Shown here one piece after another: positions 32,631-44,332 of a DNA stretch of 64,000 nt (its first letter is position 1; each line of letters starts with the position of its first letter). A program made the translations under genes and the position numbers. The notes beneath the pieces were generated by a model that did no database searches, was not told where the DNA came from, and saw only the letters and a program-made list of their open reading frames with translations. The DNA is from Adineta vaga (Eukaryota; Rotifera): NCBI GenBank assembly GCA_021613535.1, contig CP075494.1, forward strand, positions 558,001 to 622,000, in the 5' to 3' direction.

Positions 32631-35600
32631 GTGCAAATATTAAAGGATCGGTGAGAACTATACGAAATCATTGATTAATTTACAAATTTCCCAGAATATA
32701 GTGAGATTTTTTGGAGGTTTTCAAATTTTCGTAGGCCAGTTGAAGGTTCAGTACACTTGATCCTGAACGATTGACCGTGTCGTACAGATTACGCGAAACT
32801 TTAAGCCTGCGGAATCTACATCAGAAGTTCAGCAAATATTTAGCTGAACCCTAATAGCTTTGCGTATCTTCTACTGAACCACGAGTGTTTCATTTGGTTT
32901 GAAAAAAGCTCAGTGGATTCCAAAGGAAACCTTTTATGGTTAAATTATTGTTACGAACATTTGGTTTGTCCTATACGGAACGATTCATACTCGCAAAAAC
33001 CCTTTTTTTTTATACAAAACCCACAGATACCAAAAGGTTACAGCCGGAAAGCCGCCTAACCTGCAATAATTTAATCGATCTCTCATAGATGAAATCGAGA
33101 ATGATAATTACAACAGTTTCCATAACCGTCTTCGTATCGACCTATATTATTCACTTACCTGCGGCTCGGAGTTGAATTCACCAAAGCAGACGTTTTTATG
33201 TATCTCTTCAAAAGCTACTCTTTCAATCTCGAACAATCCTAAATGAAGCATACCAACAAACGCCGCTAGACAAAATAGTTTCTAAGGCTTTTTATGAACC
33301 TAAATAGAAATCTTATTTTAAGATATCATATGAAGATAAACCTAAAGAAAATAAGACCTTATGAACGGAGTGCTGTGACGCAAAAAGTGAACGACTAAAA
33401 GTTGTATATTTCGAGTGATGACAACTTCCCTATAGAGTATTTAGCTGTAAATTTATTTCTAGAATAAGCTATTAAAAATGATGTTTCTCGATTACTTGCG
33501 TCAGATGTATTTGCTAAACTATTTCTATTATAGATAGCATGTGGAGTAGACCTGTGCTGTGTAATGATTTCTTGATTTGATTTAAGATCCTTCTCTGAAC
33601 GAACATTTAATTCAAACGTTAGAAGAGATTTTTTGAGTTATAATCTAAAGTGTGTGCGTGAATGATGGTACTTATAATATTTGTCGGACAATCTACTGAA
33701 AATAGGCCTACGATTAATTTTAGAAAAGAAATCAAAGTTTGAACAGAATGATATTATTTGAATTTACCCTTCCGGTATTTAGTTTTAACTACCGTCCGCG
33801 TAGAAAGTGGTATTGCACAAGCTGTATCGAGTATATCCCTTGACAACTCCTGAGAGATCCGAACACGTGTATGTTTCATCATAGATTACTATGTATTTTT
33901 AGGTACGCTTAACTCTACTAGTGTCATTATATGAAGATATTTTCGGTGCTCAAGTGTATACGAATACCCCTACAGGCTATCAATTGAAGACTGAACGATA
34001 TCTCTACATAGTCGAATAGAGGAACCGCTGAAAAGATCATTTCATTTGCAAAGAATATTTGAAAAGGGTTGAGCTTGTTGAAATGATGAAGTCTTGAGCA
34101 ATTCTTTAGTTTATTTCACAAGAGTTCACGCACGAAAGCTGATCAACCACTACTCTCTATGGTCGACATGACATGTAAGTTAGTTTGAGCTATATTAGAG
34201 TCGTTCTCTCTTAACTTGTAACTAGCCTGAAAATGATTTTGTTTCATATAAGTAATAAAAGAAAGAAACTGCCTCTAATTTGAAGTGCTGAAAAGTTGTT
34301 TGGGATATAAGCTGATATTGAATTCCCATCATAGTCGATGCCAAAACATTAGGTGGTTCAGTTCATGTCTAAGATCGTTATTCACAATTTAAAATGGCCG
34401 AAACATGTCGGCTTTTCGTTAAAATATAAGAGAAAAGAAAACTGTTAAATTATTTTTGACTCGAATGAACAAACGAACGTGTATTTATTTTTTCAGTGTG
34501 TGAATTTCTTCTTGAGAAGAGGAACCTTACTATAATCCAATATTCACTGAGGAAGCTATATCAGGTTGCGTATTGTAGAAAAGAAACTTTATGACTAGCA
34601 ATGTTCAAGGGAAAAATCTTTACGTTTCGATATTATCAGACAGAACCCTTTCAGGTTCAGCATTTTCGGTCAGAACTCTTCAGGGTTCAGAATTTAATCA
34701 GCAGAACCATCTCGGTTTCTTATAAGCCTTTGCATAATCTTACATGTTTTCGGATTGATCTACAGAACTCTTCATAGTTGAAAATTGTTAGACAAAGCCT
34801 TGCTTGGTTCGTCATATGTGAGGCACGACGTTTTTTGGTTCTGCAGGTATTCCAGAACCAAAACAGATTTTGAAACACTCCTTTTTTTCAGAACACCGTC
34901 ATAGATGTTAGGATTAGTAGAAGATATAGCATTTGAACCTGGGTGTGGTATAAAAACAAAAATATAATAATAGTGGTGGATGAACACATGAATATTGGAC
35001 AAAGGGATAATCAATAAAAGAATGGTTTAGATATCGCTGATAAGTGAACAAGAAAAGAAAGTTCGAATAATTTGCGCTATTGAACCATCTTTAAACATCT
35101 CGAACCATTTCGAAATCCATCACACTCTAAAAAAGAAGGTACTTTACTGTACTTTAAAGGTTCAGTAGTTCTGCGGCGAACTATTATAAGTTCGGCAGAG
35201 TGAAGAAGCTTCCATAGTCGACGAAGAAAACGTTTTTAGGTTCAGAAACTCATACATAGTTTCGTAGTCTTCCTGCTGAACCTCGAAAAGGTTCTTTATG
35301 TGTCGAACCAAAACCGCTCTAAGGGTTCGGTACAATATCTACGAAACCAGTGGCAGTTTCATATACCACCCTAATGTATCGTATGCACTATACGAAACTA
35401 GTGGGATTTTTGTAAACCATCGTAAGACTTGGTGGATTTTTTGCCAAACTTTCGCTGGCTTTGTACATTGCCCAGAGGTTTGAGAAAATTTACGCTAAAC
35501 TATGATGACTTCTATATGCTTGTAACTGGTTCAGTATAGCTTCAACGAGACGATAATCCACTTCGTAGAATGAGCAGAGACTTGAAAGAACTTTTACCAA

Positions 35601-36130
35601 CCTATCAATTGTTTCATGTAACGGTTAAAGGTTTCATAGGATATATTCAAATATATGAACATATCCGTATACTTTAAAGTGGTTCGATGTAAGATGTACG
35701 AAACGATCAATGGCATCGTAAAGATTGTTAGAGTTCAGAGAACTATCTGCAGAACCATTGACAGATTTCACTGGTTGATTTATCTAACAAAGAGATAAGT
35801 GACGATATGTTATGAAGTACATCCTATCTTTTTGACTGTTTAGAATAAATCTCAATGGATTCAGTGCAATGGCCAACGCCCAGACTCACATCCACACCCT
35901 AGAGAAAGATCCTTTTTCTGAAGAGTACATGGTTCTTAAAATCGTACAGAATCTTTTCATAGTTTATCGATAACAGAATGCAACCTTAAAAGGATTCAGA
36001 CGATCACTAAAACAATTAATAGTTTATTATGATCCCGTTTTTTTTACAGAGTATTTTCACACGTCTGCATTTATCAGCTGAGCATAAAAATACGACACAA
36101 TACAAACATGAATCCTTTCGTGTTGCTTAG
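32630..36130. repeat. Decayed ~30-bp satellite carrying GGTTC/GAACC motifs
   Basis: No gene is supported in this 3.5 kb. Over most of it, GGTTC-type and GAACC-type motifs recur at roughly 28-36 nt spacing. Clearest at 34640-34870, where successive units begin TTCAGCATTTTCGGTCAGAA, TTCAGAATTTAATCAGCAGA, TTTTCGGATTGATCTACAGA and TTCTGCAGGTATTCCAGAAC. Similar units are seen at 32830-32960 and 35150-35420. Units share only a GGTTCAG start and a GAACC centre, so the array is old or fast-evolving. A half hairpin (CTCACATCCACACCCTAG) lies at 35884-35901. Confidence 0.6.
35884..35901. repeat. Half hairpin (right arm only)
   Basis: CTCACATCCACACCCTAG without a G-rich partner upstream. Confidence 0.4.
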
Positions 36131-36719
36131 TATAGTGAAAAAACTTGTATTATGAGTATATGTTCACCAAATTTTCGTTTTTTAGCGAGAAATATCTTAG
36201 ATGTAATTCCGCTGTTAAAATATCTCTAGTATTTTCAGTAAGAAAAGTGAGAAAATTCCTTCGACATCAGCGTGAAGTGGACATCTCGGAGCACCAGCAT
36301 CATCAGATGAAAGTCCTGAAAAATTCGTTAATACATGGTTAATTCGTCGGTGAGCGCCCACATGTTACAGTACTTTGAATGATGACTTCCCCACAGAGAT
36401 ATCTGTCGCCCACCCTCCTCTATGGAATGGTAAAAACCGCAGGTCGAAATAACTTTGCACTTAAAAGTAATACAATTTTTTCCCATGTGACTTTTTTTAT
36501 TTCCATAGTAATAATAAATATATTGAGTTTAAAACTTATATGTCATAAGTGTGAAAATGATGTTCAAGGTTTCTTGTATATCACATTTTTCAGTTTAATA
36601 ATACTATCAGTCGCCTCTTTTAGACAGTTTAATTGAAAGCAAACTATCGTTCACTTCACTTTTTGCAGTATACATAACTCTCGGATTTGAATCCGAGGTT
36701 TTCGCATTTATCTTGTTCA

Positions 36720-36788
36720 CAGTGGCGTAATCAGAATTTTGATGATGGTGGGACTAAGCCCTTTTGTTCCTATCCTGGTTACGCCACT
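36720..36788. mobile_element. Foldback element, CAGTGGCGTAA type
   Basis: CAGTGGCGTAATCAG on the left and CTGGTTACGCCACT on the right are inverted repeats around a ~40-nt middle. This terminus is widespread in animal non-autonomous DNA elements; from memory it is often linked to hAT-type MITEs. Too short to code for anything. Confidence 0.6.
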
Positions 36789-36974
36789 CTTTCTACAAGT
36801 ATTATGGCGTGTACTATTCCAACCACATCGAGTAGTGAATAGAATTTATCTGAATAATCTTTTAGCAACAACAAAATTATGATTACGATAGCTATACTCG
36901 CATCGTCTCCCTCAAGATGGCAAACAAAGAATATATATTGCTTTACCGTTATATGATCCCATGTTGTAAACCAT

Positions 36975-37132
36975 GTTTGAGGAGTCAAATGCTTCACATA
37001 ACGAGGGAAGAAATCTATACTGTAAATGATATTTGAGAATTTAAATGTTTTACATATTGAGGGGGCAAATTCATACTGTCAATGATGTTTGAGAATTTAA
37101 ATGTTTTACATACTGAGAGAAGAAATCCATAT
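36975..37132. repeat. 56-bp minisatellite, three units (unit B)
   Basis: Three units beginning GTTTGAGGAGTCAAATG, ATTTGAGAATTTAAATG and GTTTGAGAATTTAAATG. Confidence 0.7.
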
Positions 37133-37895
37133 TAACATTTTTTTAAATGGAAGGGTATATATATATATAGAGAAAGAGTCGGATGAAATAACATTGTCAA
37201 ATTTGCATTTTCGAGAGAGCCAGTAGAAATCATTTCATAGTATAAGATTGTTAAAAGTTTCACTTGTTTTTCGCTTAATCTTCGTAGACCTTTGCATCTA
37301 TGAAACATTGAAAAGATAGTCAGTTCAACATGTCCTCTTCAAATGTATGTAATGTTAAATTATTTTCTTCACGAATCATAGGCATTCTATTGGAATCCTT
37401 AATTCATAGCTTTTATGCAGCAATACAAGATCAATTGATCTAAATTTGGGCTATCAGTTAGATTCTTATAATTCGTGTAGAAAATAATTGAGCAGGATAA
37501 ACCTTCTGTACATTTGCAGAAGACATTTGGGCTATCTTTTGGATCTATTATACATACAGATATCTATGAGAATTGGGAGAAAAGGAACTAAAGCCTTTTA
37601 CGTGGACTGCGCAAGATTGCGATTTTTTCAAGCAATCATTCACGAATAGATGAAGTCATATGTGCTTTAATAAATGCTAACAACCAAAGGTCTCTATCTA
37701 CTTTTGTTCGAAAATCATTCCATAAATAACCGACAGCATGCATCCGCGAGTCATTCTTAGCATATCTAACCATTTGTAGCCATTCGAGTCAAATGAACGG
37801 GTGCGAATGAGATATTTTTATGACAGATATATTAACTAGTATTCATTGATTTCTTTTATTTTAAGAATCTATTTGTGCTTTGTCTTTTTGCGAAA

Positions 37896-40800
37896 ATGCC
37901 AAAAATTGTCGAAACTAATACTTCATTTGAAGATATTGATGCAAATCGGGACGGAAAGTAAGAATCAAGAATTTTCTGTTAAAATAATAAATTTATACAT
38001 ATATATATATGTATATAGTATTGATGAACATGAATTTCGAAATTGGGCTTCAAATACTGGAGGGATATCTTCTTCATCGTATGAAACATCGGCAAGTGAT
38101 ATTTACCTTAATGGTAATAATATTAGACGATTGCAACGAAATACATATGATACACGCGGAAGTGTAACAGTAGCTGGTGATTTTACGAATGAATCGGTGA
38201 TTGAAACACATAGTTTGGAAGAGACCAACAGATATCTTGAAAGATCGGTTGATATTTATAAGGATCGAGATCCATTAGTTATTCAAAAAGCAGTAGCGGA
38301 CAAACCGATAACATATCAACAACGAGTCCTTGTTCGATATCTTCAACCACCAGCTGTTCGACCACCAGGAGTAATCAAACAAAATATTTGTAAATACAAC
38401 TTTACTAATGTTTATATGATTTTAGCCACTCATTATTAAACAAGTGCGTGCACCTCAACCAGCACCACTTCCACCACTTATCATACGTCAATATATGCAA
38501 GCTGCTGTTGCACCACCTCCACTTATCTTACGTGAACGACCGCCCACACCACCACCAGCTATTCCTAGTGAAACAGGTTAAAAAAACAACAAATTTAAAT
38601 GGCATTGGCAGTCGGTTAGGGAATTTAGTTGAGACTGGAATATAGAAAAATAGAAAAATACTATCTAAATCTATACTTTTATTTGTAGAGAGGAAAAATA
38701 AAATTGATAATTGTATAAATAGACAGATTATTCTGATGTGCGAGACATATGGGACATTAAATTTTACATTGAAAAAGAGAGATTTTCGTACAAAAATAGC
38801 TTTCTCTCCTAGGTGGGACATGCGGGTCAGAGAAATTTCTTTCTTTTGGCATTAAGAGAAAGACTTTTGCTACCTATTTCTCCTGTTACGGTATATTTGA
38901 CACTGTTTTAAATAAATCTCTCTCTTTTTCTAGAATATATGTTTGCGACGCATAAATTATATGAATGAAAAAAGAATTATCGCTCAGATATTTTTTTATT
39001 GACAAATTGAAAATAGAATGTAATGAGTGGTATACTACTTTAGACATTGATAAAAATTTAGTGAAGTTTGGAAACATTACGAGCAGAGAGCTGGTGAAAA
39101 TGGCGACATAAATTAAAACGAGAAATAAAGCAGTTGAGTTTCAGGAACAGAAATATCGTTTTTTAGTGCCCCTTGAAATCAAAATAAATTTGGAATAGTT
39201 TAGACGAAATGATTTCGAGTAGGAGGTCAAAAAGAGAGGGAGTATAATTGGTTAATGAAGTGAATATTTCTACAAAATTTGACAAGTTAAACATGAAACA
39301 ACGAATACAATAACTTAATTAAAAAAGGTTATGATAGGACTATCGCTGAATCTACGTGTTGTAGGAACGAACATCTACTAAGAGAATATAAAATAGAGGA
39401 TTGATTGTGTCACGAAGATTTCATACATAATAATTTTTTGAAATATACTCTTTTACGAATTGTTCATTTACTATTATCAATCACGGAATCTTTATAAATA
39501 TCATCTATGTATAATCTTAGGAGTATAGCGAAAACGAAACTGTTCTTTGATAAAAAGAAAACAGTATTGAATGTCAAAACGTTTTTTCATGAAAATTCAT
39601 TTATAAAACTTCATTCGATTCAAATAGATTTATTGATGAAATGTATTTTATTTTCATTCTGTTTATCATTTTCGAATCTCTGTCTATATTTAATTTTCGT
39701 TTCTCTTTTTTCTTGTCTATTTTTTCACGCATTCCAATCTCAACTGAATTCTCATGTCAACTGTGGCATATATATGAGATTAATCAATATATATTTAATT
39801 TTATAGTTATTCGTCAGGTACCCGCTCTGCCTCCTCCACCACGATCAGTTATTATCGAACGTTTTCCATCTGCTCCAGAAAAACCACGTAAAAAGAATTA
39901 TTTTCACTTTCCTTTCTGTTGTTTTCTTATTACAGATCGTTGTTTTCTTACGATTTAGGTGATATTATCATTGAACGATGGCTTCCTTATGGACCTTTAC
40001 CTGAACGTCGTACAATTGTTGAAGAGGCTTCGGGTGCTGCTGTAGCATATCCAGAACCACGGAATAAAATCATTGTTTATGAACGTGCTGAACCACATGT
40101 AGTTCGACAATTTCACAAAGAAGGTGTTGTCAGCGAAGATCCTGCCAATTATGTAGCTCGTTATGGAGATTCACTTCTAGATTCAACAACACTTATTAAA
40201 ATGGCTCGCGATGCTGGCGTTTTTGAAGATCTGGTAAATTTGTTTCCATATAATGGTGAAAAATATCTAATGAATTGTTTTCCTAGTCTCCACCCGTAGT
40301 ACCATATTCGAATATACGTGAAAGTACCAGCGATTATGAATTATCAAGTAGAAACAGATACATACAGGGTAAGACTTGTTTGTAATTTCTATATCCTATT
40401 CTTCTCTAAAACTTCCACATTTCGACACATGTATATATCTGACGGAGAAGAGTAGCTGCCTAATTCGAGTTATAATATAAATGGAGATTTTAGAAACATA
40501 TCTTAGCACAAAAATGGTGCTGGAGGAAGAGATAGTTTTACTTATTTATACCTATGATTCATATTTATACATAGATGTACCTTCATATGTGAGTTATAAT
40601 TAAGTAAGACTGAAACAAATCTAATCCTACCTATTCCTAACGATTCCTAAATCTACAGGAGAGTATATAAATGAACTATAAATGTATCAAAACAAAATTA
40701 CAAGTAGTCCTATTATATACTAAAGTTTTAGTTTTCGTTTTGTTGATTTATTTTCGAAGTTATAACAAGCGGCTGAATCTTCATTTATATTATAACTCAG

Positions 40801-41856
40801 ATTAGGCAGCTCATGACGGAGAATGTCATTTTTCTGTTCGTCACTCACTCAGTTTCTGAGATAGCTATAGTCACCAAAGTAGGGTGTGGTTGTGGGGCAT
40901 CGTTATTGCTTTCTACGTCACCCACACCCTCAATATTACATGACTTTCACTCGATTTTATCTTACGATATTTTAAAATAGATAACCAATACATAAGCAGT
41001 AGATCGACTCGACGACAAGGACTATTTAATTTCTCTCAATATGGTCTGCTTCCATCTGATTGTGAGTATATCAGTTTCATCATATATCATAGCTAGTTGT
41101 CTTGTTTGCTTGTTCACAATATTAGATACTCCTGGTATGAAATTTACTCGGAAATTCGTTAGACCAAGTAAGTCTATTCATATAATTTCTCCGGGTTGAA
41201 CTGTATTAAATATATATAGCAAACTTCTCCTTTCCTTCATCAACAATGTGGTCAATTAGAACTGCTAAATATAAGGAGCAAGTTACTGATGGTCAAATTA
41301 CAAGTGTTACTGTAGAATTAATCGAAGACGGCGTAGTTATTCATTCTCGTACAGTGACCAAACAAGAGTACAAACGAGGTGAGGATAATGTATTCATAAG
41401 TCTATTACATATGTATGTAATCTTTTGTTTATTCATTCTATTGTAGCAAATGTTTCTTCATCAGTTCCGAAATTGGCATGGAATGAGTTCATACAAGTCT
41501 TGCAAGTATTCATGTTAGGCAATAATCAGGAACGAGAATCCGATATTGCCCGCGCCTTCGACATTCTCGACCAAGGTAGAAGAGGTCTCTACAACCGAAC
41601 AATCAGTTTATCGGATGGTCTGATTTCACCTGATGAATTACGAGCCTTTTTGTCAATCCTTACCGATGAAGTAATCTTTTAGTTTAATTGAAAAGTTGAG
41701 TTTATTTTGTCTTTAATCATTGTTTTGTTTTAGTATCGTGTTGATCTTTGTGTTTTTCTGGCTGACACAGATGGATCTGGCAAAATTAACTTGTCTGAAT
41801 TTACTCGAATGGTGAAATCAGGATTGGCAAGAGATATTATCTGCGAATGCGTCTAA
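37896..41856 (+). CDS. EF-hand/IIIERW-core protein, copy B
   Basis: Exons 37896..37957, 38019..38370, 38426..38576, 39807..39887, 39959..40233, 40287..40368, 40981..41061, 41126..41167, 41220..41378, 41447..41670, 41734..41856; phases close to 543 aa. It lacks 22 residues of copy A in the Tyr/Ser repeat region: 66 bp between two TATGAAACATC copies are gone. EF loops 1 (DANRDGNIDEHE) and the C-terminal one (DTDGSGKINLSE) are intact, as are IIIERW and the YGDSLLDS block. Despite a 1.17-kb insertion in intron 3 and a MITE in intron 6, every exon remains open, so the gene may still be functional. Confidence 0.85.
38601..39767. mobile_element. 1.17-kb insertion with imperfect terminal inverted repeats, intron 3 of copy B
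   Basis: Copies A and C have about 70-nt introns here. The left end reads GGCATTGGCAGTCGG and, about 15 nt further in, AATTTAGTTGAGACTGGAAT; the right end, reverse-complemented, reads GCCACAGTTGACATG and AATTCAGTTGAGATTGGAAT. The inner 20 bases match at 18. No long ORF inside, so a non-autonomous DNA element. Flanks are AT, giving no clear target duplication. Confidence 0.65.
39918..39949. mobile_element. Excision-footprint-like duplication, intron 4 of copy B
   Basis: GTTGTTTTCTT occurs twice, separated by ATTACAGATC. Copy C has the motif once; copy A has the insertion whose right end is also AGATC followed by GTTGTTTTCTT. The residual AGATC is thus probably left from that element. Confidence 0.6.
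40440..40823. mobile_element. 364-bp MITE with 10-bp target duplication, intron 6 of copy B
   Basis: TGACGGAGAA flanks the element on both sides (40440-40449 and 40814-40823); copy A has a single TGACAGAGAA at the empty site. Terminal inverted repeats of about 32 bp: AGCTGCCTAATTCGAGTTAT on the left and, reverse-complemented, AGCTGCCTAATCTGAGTTAT on the right, both continuing AATATAAATG. The interior is AT-rich and non-coding. A 9-11 bp target duplication with long inverted repeats points to a Mutator-like family; inference. Confidence 0.85.
40880..40934. repeat. Telomere-like hairpin 11 (intron 6 of copy B)
   Basis: Orthologous to hairpin 10 with a few substitutions: left AGGGTGTGGTTGTGGGG, right TCACCCACACCCTCAATATT. 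The loop is also conserved, so it was present before the A/B duplication. Confidence 0.75.
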
Positions 41857-42049
41857 TCGTCTGAATGGATTTGACGAGAACTTTTAAAATGCTTTTGAAG
41901 GGGATGCTTTTTTAATCTAGATTATAGAATAAAATTTGGTGAAAAATTACAATGAGTTTCATACGAAAAGAGAAAATAGCCTTAATCTTTCTCTGTCTGT
42001 TTTTATTGCGTTCAGTGGTCAATTGTCTTTAACATGTCTGTTGCATAGC

Positions 42050-42096
42050 AGGGTGTGGGTGTTAGATAGATGTAGTGCCCGCAATCCCACCCTTCC
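42050..42096. repeat. Telomere-like hairpin 12 at the end of unit B
   Basis: Left arm AGGGTGTGGGTGTTAG, weak right arm ATCCCACCCTTCCC. Homology of unit B with A and C ends at the first base of the left arm. Confidence 0.6.
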
Positions 42097-43770
42097 CATA
42101 ATAATCTTTTTTATCACCAATGTGTTGCTTGTCATTTTGAATGTTTAAATTGGTCGGAATACCGTATACCATCGGAACTAACGATGAATTGTAATACTTG
42201 TAATGCAAGTGCATGTTGAAAAACGAGTGTTACTTGTTCACATGGAAGTATTTATTTATATATATATTACAGCGAAACTTGATTTGAAAACACATATAGA
42301 TACACTTAATACAAGAGCACGGTAAAAACAAGTAACAAGTTTATTTGTAAAAGCTAAAATTAATAACATAATACAAGTTGTAATACCATAAACACCTAAC
42401 ATTAAAATAACAATAATATTACGGCGAAAAATAATCATATCACGGTCAGGAGATTGTTTAATGTGAATAAGGTTTGAATTTAAACTTTGTTGACGTAAAA
42501 AATACGTACCGCAAATATAAATTAATGTTATTAATAGAAAAGGTATTCCATATATTTGTTAAAAATTAGTGTGATGCTAACTCCGTCGTGCTAGCTTCAC
42601 ACCGATCATCACTTGTAAAATAAATGAGAGATAAACAGCAGACATAAATACATGAAAAATATATGATTAATTACGACAAACTGATGTTTCTTTTTCATTA
42701 TTAAATTCAATTCAATTAAACCACCTTGAAATATTCGAATATTTATTGTAAATGGTAAAATACCAAGAAGAAATGAAATAATATGATTATTTGTACAAAG
42801 AAGTAATTGAATATTATAAAGATTTTTTTGTCGTAATAAAATACATATTACTATACTCATTGTTGTTATTAAAAGAATAATGCTTTGAGAGTATGACGCA
42901 CTTGTCTCATCTTCAATGTCACCCATCCATATTTCCAACAGAATATAGGCAGCGTCCGTATTCAAGTAATTTTTTAATTATAATATTGTATCTTCATTCT
43001 CAATACATTGGTACAATACTTATAATAAACGAATGTGAAATTACTGTGTTTTCTGTCGCTCAGGGAAAATGACAAACAGTATCGAACATGTTTTTTGAAC
43101 CCCTTATATTCTCGAGTGGGAAAATTCTGCTGTCCCTGACAAGCAAACGTGAGATATGAGAATGAAGCAGATGAATAAAAATAAGATTTTTATAAAACTA
43201 ATATCTTACTATACATATAAGTGAATAAGTAAGGAAAAAACCTTTTGTAACGGAATTAAATAAAATATATTATGATTTTTATAAAGAATTATTAATTTGT
43301 TTGGAAAATATTTTCATTCGTCTCTCTCGTACTTTTATTGTTTGAATAGATGTAACAAGTGTTATTTGCGTTGAAAATGACTTCGAATATAGTTTGTCGT
43401 ATTTCTCGATCTGATAAGATACTAAATAATGTTGTTAACCATCGATATTTTGTTGATAAGATTGAAGAAAAGAAACGAGATATGGCTTGAGTCATATATG
43501 AATGTATCATTCCTCCAATTGAAACATAGATAAAATTACTTGTATCCGAAAGAATAAAAATAGAATGAATGTAATTAATTATATAAATAATTGAAAGATA
43601 CATTGATCCAAATGATGTATTACAAATAAGTAAATGATTTACTGTATGTAAACGAGGTTTTGTTCGATAAATAAAGATGAAAATAAATCAATCAATAATT
43701 ATACAGATAAAACCAAATATTGATAAAAGAAGAGCTGTTGTTTGAAATTCATTCATGTCAAAAATGAAAA
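42097..43770 (-). pseudogene. 7TM receptor pseudogene pieces
   Basis: Three minus-strand blocks. 43770-43310 looks like the start of a 7TM receptor: MNEFQTTALLLSIFGF, then a TGA stop where IIID-stop-FIFIFIYRTKP suggests a lost Trp, then LHTVNHLLICN and MTQAISRFFSSILSTKYRWL. 42965-42720 reads like TM1-TM2 of another receptor (SIILLITTMSIVICILLRQK, then TNNHIISFLLGILPF). 42560-42256 reads like TM5-TM6 (YGIPFLLITLIYICGTYFLR, FRRNIIVILMLGVYGI). Order and content do not form one receptor, so the region is a decayed mosaic. A 34-bp inverted repeat (GTGTGATGCTA / TAGCTTCACAC) sits at 42571-42604 at one junction. Confidence 0.55.
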
Positions 43771-44332
43771 TGGTAAATAACTTCAAACGTATATGCTAAA
43801 AAATGAAATTAATAGAGAAGAAAGAAAATTTGCTAATGGTTAATTCAAGTGTGACTAATAAAATGAGAATGATTTAACTTTTGAATTGAAAAAAGTTATT
43901 TTATCTGTTTTATTTTAACTCTAAAAATTAAACGTCGAATTATATTGAGGAAAGAGTATCTTATCTATTTGTTTTTAAAATGAAATAAAAAATGAACGAA
44001 AAGATTTTTTGTTAATATGTTGCTTATTTCTTTCTTTGAAACTAATAATTATTTCGGTACTTTGAAAATTAACACATGACTTACTTCAAGTTTGATGATG
44101 ATATAAAAATAAGATGGGTGTGAGTTTGGAAGGGGGCAAGTCAATGTCTCTATCCGCTCTCACTCACATCCACCCTCAAAATATGATTTGAATAATGCTT
44201 TTTATTAGGTTAAATATGAGCACAACACAACATCTTTCATTGGAGATTTAATATAGTAGGATAAAAATAAGTTTGTTTTTTTCCTATTCAATTGTATAAT
44301 AAACTTAACGTAAAATATATACGGAAAAGTAA
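43771..44332. other. Intergenic with one hairpin
   Basis: AT-rich; separates the receptor relics from the intact receptor. Only the hairpin at 44113-44178 stands out. Confidence 0.45.
44113..44178. repeat. Telomere-like hairpin 13
   Basis: Left arm GATGGGTGTGAGTTTGG, right arm CTCACTCACATCCACCCTCA. Arms diverged but complementary. Confidence 0.6.

Larger units (their letters stand above)
36228..42049 (+). repeat. Segmental duplication, unit B
   Basis: Second direct copy. It begins with a counterpart of AGTATTTCCAGTAGGGAAAG (27672) and, unlike A and C, stops abruptly at TGTTGCATAGCA (42049), exactly where hairpin 12 starts. It carries three further insertions or rearrangements relative to A and C. 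Confidence 0.8.

Noticed and set aside
38528-38821. Minus frames inside the 1.17-kb insertion
   Set aside because: Run across the insertion border and show no transposase motifs.
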